A DNA stretch of 64,000 nt, taken from NCBI RefSeq assembly GCF_900302445.1, contig NZ_ONZF01000008.1:122131-186130 (forward strand), written 5' to 3'. Below, in pieces: positions 37,250 to 44,760 of this stretch (position 1 is its first letter; each line of letters begins with the position of its first letter). A program made the position numbers and the translations under genes. The notes beneath the pieces were generated by a model that was not told the origin of the DNA, ran no database searches, and saw only the letters and a program-made list of their open reading frames with translations. Source of the stretch: Palleronia abyssalis. Its GTDB lineage: Bacteria > Pseudomonadota > Alphaproteobacteria > Rhodobacterales > Rhodobacteraceae.

Positions 37250-38878
37250 GTGCGAAAAGTCGAATTGAGACACAAGACCATTCAAGATCTGCTGGAGCTT
37301 AACTCCTACGAAATCTCAGAGTTAAAGGGTTTCGTGAATAGATCAACTCCCTTTGGCCCTATAAGCGCAACAAAACTGCGCGAATCCAAGGTGGCGAACG
37401 ATGTCCTATTCAATACCAGAAATAAAGTATGGGAGTTCTATCAAAGAAGGCCACGAATTGTTATCGGCCGAAAAGGGTCTGGAAAGACTTCAATTCTCTC
37501 CCACACACACCAGCTCGAAGAGTACCGATACGTCGTCAATGTCCCAAGTGCGAAAGCAATAACCGAGTTCCGCCGATCCGTATACCCGAGCGCTTCGGAT
37601 GTTGGGCTGGTTTTTGTCGAAGAAGCGGCTGAAGTCTGGGATAGGTTTCTAAATACCGAAATCATGGCTCTACTTCCCGAAGAGGTGATAGCTAGCCTAC
37701 CCTCAGTGTCTAGCTATTTGGAGGCAATAAATCGCGGAGCCGGAGGAATCTCTCAATCTTTGTCGGCAGCCTTGAATGAAAACAAGGAGGCTTTGGACGG
37801 CGGTTACATTGGATATCTTATTCGCGCGGCCCTTGATCTTTACCGAGGAGACGGTGAAGGTACCTATCGCAAAGCTCTCGCCGACCTCGATTGGCACTTG
37901 GCTGAGACCAATTCTAAAGTGATAGTAATACTAGACTCCCTTGAGAACTACCACCTTGACAGACCAGAGAATGCGGAAACTGTTTGCGCGTTGCTCAAGT
38001 GCGCCGGGGAGTACGGAACGAAATTTAGGTCGTTTCGGTTGTGCCTGCCGGCTGAGATGTATTTTGAACTGCGCGAACTCTCGGAGAATGTTGAGAAAGA
38101 CTTTGTCAATGCAATGGCTCTCCATTGGCTGCCAATAGAGCTTATGACCGTGATAGCGTGGCGTTATTTAGTTTATCTAAGAATATACGCACCCGATGAG
38201 ATAAGAAAATTCTCCACGCTAGATATGGGTTCCCGTGAAGACGTGCATAGGATCCTTGATAGTTTTTTGCCGCAGGAAACACTCAACTCTTCTGGAAAGA
38301 AAGAGTATAGTTTGGTATATATCCTCAGGCACTCCCAACTTCTTCCGCGACATTTGATTGGCATAATGAACGGAATATTCTCGAACGGATACTCTTCGTC
38401 GGTGTTTGACGATGAAGTGTCAATATGTGATGGGCTAAGAACCGCAGAACAGTCTATCTATGAAGGTGTGAAAAGCGCGTTCCATAAGAAGCATCCGAAT
38501 CTTGATTCAATCTGCGCTTGTACAATCACGGAACTCCCGAGATTTTTTTCCGATGGAGATTTGCATAAAGTTTTTAATTTTCATGGCAAGGCAGCTATGG
38601 CTTCAGCGGGGGTTGCGGACTACCGTGAATTTAAGAGGATGCTAGTTGAAGTTGGGGCAATCGGGAGGGCAAATAATAGAAGCGGTTTGTACGCGGATGC
38701 CGAGTTTGAATACGCCGTGAGGGGGAAACTAAATTTATCCGTCAAAGATGAACTTTGTCTTCACCCTATTTTTTCGGGTATACACGAGTCGAGTGTGAAC
38801 CGTGATAGTGGCCACTATGTGTACCCACACAGGCACCTATTCGAAGACAACGGAGCGCATCGTAGTTTGATGATTTAG
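37250..38878 (+). CDS. P-loop ATPase, Sll1717-like
   Basis: 542 residues starting at a GTG with AGGGGG upstream. The Walker A motif is GRKGSGKTS near residue 73, and a Walker B-like strand is KVIVILDSLENY near residue 223. The GRKGSGKT form and the overall size fit the Sll1717-type P-loop ATPases, which sit in mobile islands and are suspected conflict proteins. No nuclease motif is visible in the C-terminal half, which is helical and could be a sensor. The gene is clearly AT-richer than its flanks. It lies alone between repeat copies C and D and is followed by a structured inverted repeat. Confidence 0.65.
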   Translation: MRKVELRHKTIQDLLELNSYEISELKGFVNRSTPFGPISATKLRESKVANDVLFNTRNKVWEFYQRRPRIVIGRKGSGKTSILSHTHQLEEYRYVVNVPSAKAITEFRRSVYPSASDVGLVFVEEAAEVWDRFLNTEIMALLPEEVIASLPSVSSYLEAINRGAGGISQSLSAALNENKEALDGGYIGYLIRAALDLYRGDGEGTYRKALADLDWHLAETNSKVIVILDSLENYHLDRPENAETVCALLKCAGEYGTKFRSFRLCLPAEMYFELRELSENVEKDFVNAMALHWLPIELMTVIAWRYLVYLRIYAPDEIRKFSTLDMGSREDVHRILDSFLPQETLNSSGKKEYSLVYILRHSQLLPRHLIGIMNGIFSNGYSSSVFDDEVSICDGLRTAEQSIYEGVKSAFHKKHPNLDSICACTITELPRFFSDGDLHKVFNFHGKAAMASAGVADYREFKRMLVEVGAIGRANNRSGLYADAEFEYAVRGKLNLSVKDELCLHPIFSGIHESSVNRDSGHYVYPHRHLFEDNGAHRSLMI

Positions 38879-38886
38879 GGGAGCGT

Positions 38887-38983
38887 GGGCTCTAATGAAA
38901 CGTTTTTATTGTTGCGTTTGAGTTGGTCGCAACGTTTCGAACACCATTCGATACTGATCTATGTTTCATTAGAATCCGAGCCC
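38887..38983 (+). other. ~100-nt imperfect inverted-repeat structure after the P-loop ATPase gene
   Basis: GGGCTCTAATGAAAC (38887-38901) is complementary to GTTTCATTAGAATCCGAGCC (38963-38982) except for a 6-base bulge. An inner stem (GTTGCG with CGCAAC) lies between. It begins 9 bases after the stop codon. It could be a terminator, an sRNA or a nucleic-acid ligand of the ATPase. No reverse transcriptase is nearby. Confidence 0.5.
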
Positions 38984-39004
38984 AGTAGTCACGACACTAT
39001 TCTC

Positions 39005-39240
39005 CGCAGCATCGGTCAAAGTGGACTCCTCGGCGACATTCGCTGCGCCGCAGTGCGAGGCGCCTGGCCGCCCCTAGGGCGGCGTCGCTCCCGGCCCATA
39101 GCTGCCGTCCGACAGCCTGGCTGAGTTCGTCTGCTCACGGCCCAAACCGGCCATTCATGTTAGATTGCAACGCCGCAATGCAGCTTCTCCAAAGCGGACA
39201 TTCTTAGACCGCAGCAAACTGCGTCTTCTGCGCATGGGCT
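39005..39240. repeat. Dispersed island repeat, copy D
   Basis: The clearest copy: GCAGCATCGGTCAAAGTGG, GACATTCGCTGCGC, GGCGCCTGG, GGCGGCGTCGCTCCCGGCCC, and AACGCCGCAATGCAGCTTC followed by AAAGCGGACATTC. It lies between the P-loop ATPase gene and the end of the TPR gene, in the 377-bp gap 38879-39255. No ORF is inside. Confidence 0.6.
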
Positions 39241-39255
39241 GTTACCTGTTAGGCT

Positions 39256-41196
39256 TCAACGAATTAGATCTAGTCTCGTGTAAACTTTTTGCACAAGTTC
39301 ATGGTTAGGGAATTTCTCGACAGCTCTTAGCCACACGTCCTCGGCTGCGACTATTTCCCCTTCGTTCCAAAGAACACCGCCGAGGTTGAACATCGCTATG
39401 TCATATTCGGGGTCGAGTTCTATTGCCTTTTCATAGGCTGCGATTGCCTCGGAAGCACGTCCAGTGTTGCTGTTCGCCAAACCTAATTGGAACCAGCTCA
39501 TTGCGTCGGGTTGAAGATGCTCCGCCTGCTCCAGAAGAATCGGGCGACTTTCTTCAAACCGCCCAAGAAAATTGAGCGCTGTGCCTAAGCAATAACCATA
39601 GTGACCCCCAGCCATCTCGTATGCTTTGCGGAAACACAACTCGGCTTCCTCCCAATCTCCTTCGTCCTGTGCCCAGTGACCGAGGCGATCCCATGGCAGT
39701 GCGGCATCTTCGGCATCGACAATCGCGATATGGTCGTCGAATACTGATCGGAACTCAGAATACTCCCCAATATCGTGACCTTTAGCGCGCAGATAAAAGC
39801 TGGTGAGCAGTCGCTCAGCGCGCACGCGCCCCAATTGTGGATGCATCTCTATGCAGCGATCCCAAAATGCCAGCGCGAGCTGTGCGCTCTCGACAGAGAT
39901 ACGCCCGAAAGCCGAAACCTGCCGAGCGCACCATGGCCATATCCATGGTTCAGAATCTGCTTTGCTCAGCAGGCCATTGATTTCGCGGAAGGCTGCACGA
40001 GTATCGCCAAGACTAAATAGGACGTTTATTCGCCAGCCTGCAATCGTCGATGTTCGACCCAATTGCCGATCAGTAAAAACAACGCTGTCGAAGTAACTCA
40101 GCGCCTCTTCGTATCGGCCATTACGATGGTGATAATGGGCAAGAGCGTTATGTGCCTCTGGCAGATTCGGGTTCAGTCGTAATGCTTCGAGATAGTGTTC
40201 GGCGGCGATACCTTCGTCGCCGAGCCGCTCAAAGCTCGTGCCAAGGTTCTTGTAACACTGCGCGGCCATCTCCGATGAGCTACTGAAATCGGAATCTTCA
40301 AGCGCAGCAATGTATGATGCCTTGGCTTCTTGCTCCTGGTCCAGCGCCGAGAGCGCGTTACCGATAGTGTAATACAGGCTTCCGACTCGAAAGCGGCCTG
40401 TATCAAGCTTCGATCGGAAATGCGTCAAGGCTGCCTCGATCCGCTCCACGTCAGGGGATTGATATCCCATTCCCAAGTTAATCTCGGCCATGTAGCAAAA
40501 GCCCATCGCGTCGTGATCCGCGCCGAGCACCGAGAGGAACTGCTCGAAAGCGGCGCTAAGGACACGATCCGCGCCGCTTTCGTATAACCGTTCGGATAGT
40601 TGCCGCGCGAGGTTGGGGTCCTCCGGCACGTGGAGCTCAGGCTTCGCTTCTCGCACCACGTCAGGCATGGCTTCAATTGTCGCTGTCGTTTGTGCAATCC
40701 TGCGATCTCGTGCAATCCGCGACCCCGAAAGCGCAAGACTTGCTAGTCGGCTCAAACGATCAACCGTGAGAGCTTCGATGAATGATATCGTAAGGCTCTG
40801 TTGATCGGTCCAATCCGTTCCGCTGTGCTCGTAACGGCGCAGGACCGCATCAACAAAGCCCACGCGAAGCGATTTCGACGGTGAATGATATCCGACATAG
40901 AAGCTGTACGGCTGCGCAATCAGATAATTCAGATTGGCTCGATCAACCGGGATGCTAAACGAACCATCCGCGTTGAGCGCGCGCTCTGTCCCTTTTAGCT
41001 GGACATGCACCCGCACATTGGTCGCCTGCCCATTCAAGACCACCTCTATTTGGCAGTCGGCGCCATAGTCCTTCCGGTCAGAACCTTGAAACACAAAAAC
41101 GTCGCTGGCCGAAATAAGAGCTCCGAAAGCAGCCTCAGCCTCGTCTTCCAACGAATGGTTGCGATCGCGCTTTGGTAAATCATCGAATGACTTCAT
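39256..41196 (-). CDS. DUF4365-type nuclease-like domain fused to TPR repeats
   Basis: 646 residues. The N-terminal ~150 residues resemble DUF4365, a PD-(D/E)XK-like fold: Asp at 43 and 47 (DYGAD), Glu 51, and Gln-x-Lys in VQLKGT (66-70). From about residue 200 to the end come tetratricopeptide repeats, clear in AQCYKNLGTSFERLGDEGIA, NALAHYHHRNGRYEEALSYF and SWFQLGLANSNTGRASEAIA. The TPRs probably bind a partner or trigger protein and the nuclease-like domain may cut nucleic acid. It is third in a minus-strand run, 50 bp after the helicase gene. The active-site Lys is present, so it may be catalytic. Confidence 0.68.
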   Translation of the reverse strand: MKSFDDLPKRDRNHSLEDEAEAAFGALISASDVFVFQGSDRKDYGADCQIEVVLNGQATNVRVHVQLKGTERALNADGSFSIPVDRANLNYLIAQPYSFYVGYHSPSKSLRVGFVDAVLRRYEHSGTDWTDQQSLTISFIEALTVDRLSRLASLALSGSRIARDRRIAQTTATIEAMPDVVREAKPELHVPEDPNLARQLSERLYESGADRVLSAAFEQFLSVLGADHDAMGFCYMAEINLGMGYQSPDVERIEAALTHFRSKLDTGRFRVGSLYYTIGNALSALDQEQEAKASYIAALEDSDFSSSSEMAAQCYKNLGTSFERLGDEGIAAEHYLEALRLNPNLPEAHNALAHYHHRNGRYEEALSYFDSVVFTDRQLGRTSTIAGWRINVLFSLGDTRAAFREINGLLSKADSEPWIWPWCARQVSAFGRISVESAQLALAFWDRCIEMHPQLGRVRAERLLTSFYLRAKGHDIGEYSEFRSVFDDHIAIVDAEDAALPWDRLGHWAQDEGDWEEAELCFRKAYEMAGGHYGYCLGTALNFLGRFEESRPILLEQAEHLQPDAMSWFQLGLANSNTGRASEAIAAYEKAIELDPEYDIAMFNLGGVLWNEGEIVAAEDVWLRAVEKFPNHELVQKVYTRLDLIR

Positions 41197-41246
41197 CTCA
41201 TATCTTCGACCCGTGCCGCTAACGGTGCGCAGAGGCCTGCCTTCTT

Positions 41247-44200
41247 CTATGTGCTACATATCATTCGAAATTTTGATGCGAAGGTATCAAGAACGAATGA
41301 CTCCGTTGAGGCCAAGACTTGTGAATGCGTACTATTCTTGGCCGCGAGCGAGTACCCTGGCTGAACCACAAAGATCTCGAATTGGTATTCGAGCTGGTTT
41401 CGTTGAGAGCGCAAGATTTTCAAATCGTCCACTCCGCCTTCTTCGAAACGACTTGGTTTGCCAGCTCGCAAACGATCACCTTCACGCCTAAGCAACCGAT
41501 CGATCAACCTCTGTGGTCGTTCGCACCTTCGAACTGACCTTTGGGCTTGACCACAAACCTCGTAGAGGTCGCCGACCCTCGCACCAGGCGCATCTGAAGA
41601 CGAATATTTGCAGTGATACAATCGCACCGTGACGTGATTGCCATCCTGCTCGAAAGCCACGACATCAGCGACTTCTCCAGTTCCATCATCATTAAAGATA
41701 ATGTGGCTTCCCGTAGTTGAGCGAACCTGCTCGATTGTCCGCGCCTGAACACTGTCAGACCGCCGCTCAAGCCCGAGCGATTCAACGCGGATATTCACAC
41801 CGGTCCAATCCCAGACCTCGAAATGCTCATCTGGGAAGTACGGCACTTCCGTATCGGGAAGCGCAAAGAGTTCATCCGCCACGAGAGAGTCGCCGTCGGC
41901 GAAGTAGATCGTCGGAGGATACTTATGAAACCAGCGTGACAGCGGCACAGGCGCCGCACTCTTTTCGGCTGACGCAGATTGACCTTCCTTCAACGCGTAT
42001 CGAACGCCTTCGTCGTTTATCGTCATCGTGAAATCTGCTCGCGCAGTGCCTGCCACAATCGCAAACTCGATGCGGTCCTGGGCGTCATGCGACGAAAGTT
42101 CCAGTTCGCAGTCATAAATGGAGTGCTGTTCGCTGTTGATGGTGAAAACCCAGCTATCCTCATCAAGGGCAGACATCCCCTCATACCAATCGACTGCGAC
42201 TGGCGACTTTTGGGGAACCTCCGAGACAAGCTCGGGCTGAATGAGGCGATCAATGATTCCAGCTGTTGAGATCGTCTCATCGAGAAGAGAACGACCAAGG
42301 TCGTGGCACCAGTCCATCCAGCGTCCCAAATCGTTGGTACGCTCCTGCGCCCAGATCTTTCCCTTTCGCGAACAGCCGAGCGACACCCTGCCATCGTCAG
42401 TGAAGCCTACAACCATCAGGTTTGTCTTGCTGCGCGTCCTGTTCCCACTTCGGCTTCGCAATTCATCAGCAATATCGCTGCCTTGATATTGCGAATAACG
42501 GATCTTGCGGCGACGTGTTTCACTTAAACCCAGCGTGTTCAGCACGGGACGCCGTAAAGGATCGAGCGCTCGAAAGATATCTTCGCCACGAATTCGTTCG
42601 ACATCGTCACCGCATAGCGCATTGGCCAAATCGTCCAGGCGATCATCATGCGAAGCCGAGACATAAAGCAGGCCGGCTTCCTGATCCCAATGCACCATGA
42701 AGAGATCGTAGGTCACATCGGCGATGCCTTTGAACCGGCTCCATTTCGGCAGATCGGCGCGTTCGGTGATGAAGATTGCCAGCGCATCGTGGTGGTTAAT
42801 GTGTGGACCGTCGACGATCAGCTGTCGGTGGTCAAACCTTTCAATTCCACCAATTGGATCCCACGGCGATTGAGTTGTCTTGTAGACAATCGTCCCCAGT
42901 GTCGGGTGCAATGTTTCCAGAGGTATTTCTGCATCAATTCCCCCAAAGCCCTCGAACACTTCTTCGCGTCGGACGGCACGCTCGGTTGCTTTTGAACCGA
43001 TCTGATTGATGAGCTTGTTCCAATCCGCATCCTCAGCGAACAAACTTGCCAACGGGCTTCCTTCATTTCGCGTCACCGCGGCGATAACGGTTGCCTCACC
43101 CAGATCGTCGCGAGTGCGCGTGAAGCGACCAACGAACTGTAGTGTCACGGCCTCTGACTTCTTTGGATCATGCAATCCCGCGATCTTGAGCTCGGGCAGA
43201 TCAAAACCCTCACCGAGCATATCGACACAGACGACGATGCGATGCTCGCCTGCGCGTAACTTCGCGATCGCATCAGCCTGCTCGGATGCCCTCAAACCGC
43301 TGTGCAGAAGGACTGGATTGTATTGAGGCCAACGACGTCGATACTTCTCATGCAACTCTTCCGCCCGCGTCCGCTTGTTTCCCCGCGCCATTGCGAGGTG
43401 GCGATATCCGCTCGCCTCATCCGCTTCGAGAGCCTCACCGACTTTCTCAATGATTTGATCGTCGATATCTTCTCGGTCAAGCCCATCGACGTGCTGATAG
43501 TCGATCTTCCTGAAATAGCCCTCAGCTTGAGCCAGTCCTAGCGGGTAAACAAAGATGAACTTGCCATCGACCCGCATCCCATCATTGCGGAACGGCGTTG
43601 CGGTGAATTGTACAATCTTGACGTTGCCGAACGCTTCCCGGAATTCGCGCCAAGTTCTTGCAGCCACATGGTGAGCCTCATCGATGAAAAGATGCGACGT
43701 ACACTCAGCCATTGCCGCTTGAATTTCCGGCGACACACCAGCAGCGATCGACATCGTTGTGACAACGACGTTCGAGATGCCGAACAGACCACGTGCTTCC
43801 TCGACACTCGTTGGCCGCTTACGCAACAACGATACCACTGGGTATTGGGCGCCTTGATCGATCAAGCCAGCTTTAGGCAGTATGCCCAGTTGCTCGAACG
43901 CACTTGCAATCTGTGTTCTGAGCGCGTCGCTTGGCACGATCACTAGAATGCTCTTTGCCCGTTCTTGAAGACCGGCTGCAATCATCGTCTCCGTCTTACC
44001 GGTTCCTGTCGGCATAACCACCGTGGCGATCTTCTCGGACACGGTCCAATGGGCTTGCAAAGCGTGTAGAGCGCCAATTTGAGGAGAGCGGAAACCTGGT
44101 TTGATGACCTGATAGCCGTCCGTTTGCTCCTTTGCGAAAGCGACGCCATCACTCCAGCTGGAGCCGATCTCATTGCAAAGCTTCGAGATTTCGTCAGCAT

Positions 44201-44573
44201 CTTTCTTCGGGTTTAGCGGCAAGGGTGCAAGTAGTGAGAGTGGCGCATCAGAGGCCCTCTTGGCGAAGGTCTCGACATCAACGGCCGAGGAGCAAACATA
44301 CACTGTGTCGAACGGAACAGATGAGGTTGTCTTACGCGGAAGAAATAGGATTTCGTGTCCGTCCTGATCTTCGCCGACGACACCGGCAAGGTGTCGTTGT
44401 GAAAACGGTCTTATTCTAAGCCGTCGGGTAATCGCCGGTTCTGCAATTGCCTCAATAATAGCGCCAAACTGCGATCCAAAAACCGCCAGTCTGCGATCAA
44501 ACTCGACATCGATCTCAAGCGCGGATTCATCCATATCGAAGAGTGTACCAACATTCTTGCTTCTACCCGTCAA
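41247..44573 (-). CDS. DEAD/DEAH helicase with C-terminal nuclease-like domain
   Basis: 1108 residues. The SF2 motifs are complete: MPTGTGKT (187-194), FIDEAHH (DEAH 298-301), FTATPFRND, VDMLGEGFDLPEL and QFVGRFTRTR. The C-terminal ~150 residues hold GTGEVADVVAFEQDG followed by VRLYHCKYS (about 962-992), the E/D-x-K arrangement of a restriction-type nuclease. This is the layout of a translocating defence helicase with its own nuclease. The start is uncertain: the frame opens with TTG 44573, with a possible ATG at 44534. It lies between the HD-Hsp90 gene and the DUF4365 gene, all on the minus strand. Confidence 0.72.
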   Translation of the reverse strand: MTGRSKNVGTLFDMDESALEIDVEFDRRLAVFGSQFGAIIEAIAEPAITRRLRIRPFSQRHLAGVVGEDQDGHEILFLPRKTTSSVPFDTVYVCSSAVDVETFAKRASDAPLSLLAPLPLNPKKDADEISKLCNEIGSSWSDGVAFAKEQTDGYQVIKPGFRSPQIGALHALQAHWTVSEKIATVVMPTGTGKTETMIAAGLQERAKSILVIVPSDALRTQIASAFEQLGILPKAGLIDQGAQYPVVSLLRKRPTSVEEARGLFGISNVVVTTMSIAAGVSPEIQAAMAECTSHLFIDEAHHVAARTWREFREAFGNVKIVQFTATPFRNDGMRVDGKFIFVYPLGLAQAEGYFRKIDYQHVDGLDREDIDDQIIEKVGEALEADEASGYRHLAMARGNKRTRAEELHEKYRRRWPQYNPVLLHSGLRASEQADAIAKLRAGEHRIVVCVDMLGEGFDLPELKIAGLHDPKKSEAVTLQFVGRFTRTRDDLGEATVIAAVTRNEGSPLASLFAEDADWNKLINQIGSKATERAVRREEVFEGFGGIDAEIPLETLHPTLGTIVYKTTQSPWDPIGGIERFDHRQLIVDGPHINHHDALAIFITERADLPKWSRFKGIADVTYDLFMVHWDQEAGLLYVSASHDDRLDDLANALCGDDVERIRGEDIFRALDPLRRPVLNTLGLSETRRRKIRYSQYQGSDIADELRSRSGNRTRSKTNLMVVGFTDDGRVSLGCSRKGKIWAQERTNDLGRWMDWCHDLGRSLLDETISTAGIIDRLIQPELVSEVPQKSPVAVDWYEGMSALDEDSWVFTINSEQHSIYDCELELSSHDAQDRIEFAIVAGTARADFTMTINDEGVRYALKEGQSASAEKSAAPVPLSRWFHKYPPTIYFADGDSLVADELFALPDTEVPYFPDEHFEVWDWTGVNIRVESLGLERRSDSVQARTIEQVRSTTGSHIIFNDDGTGEVADVVAFEQDGNHVTVRLYHCKYSSSDAPGARVGDLYEVCGQAQRSVRRCERPQRLIDRLLRREGDRLRAGKPSRFEEGGVDDLKILRSQRNQLEYQFEIFVVQPGYSLAAKNSTHSQVLASTESFVLDTFASKFRMICST

Positions 44574-44674
44574 ACCCCTTATGCCCTCTCTGCTTCTTCA
44601 TGCTCAAAAGCTTCGGTATACGAACGACCCGCCTTGGAAGATGCCGGTTTCCAGAACGCGATTCCGGAGGCCAG

Positions 44675-44699
44675 GTTACAGTCACCCTCTTACTGTAAC
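44675..44699. promoter_or_regulatory. 7-bp palindrome between HD-Hsp90 and helicase genes
   Basis: GTTACAG and CTGTAAC form a perfect inverted repeat with an 11-bp spacer, in the 187-bp gap upstream of the helicase gene. It could be an operator or a weak terminator; no T-run follows on the minus strand. Confidence 0.35.
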
Positions 44700-44760
44700 A
44701 ATCTCTCTGCCGAATGTCTGCTTTTGGCCAATACTAGACTTTGCATGCGCTTCGCTTGTT

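Noticed and set aside
38887..38983. Retron msr-msd RNA
   Set aside because: Inverted ends are suggestive, but no reverse transcriptase gene lies nearby and there is no clear priming G context.
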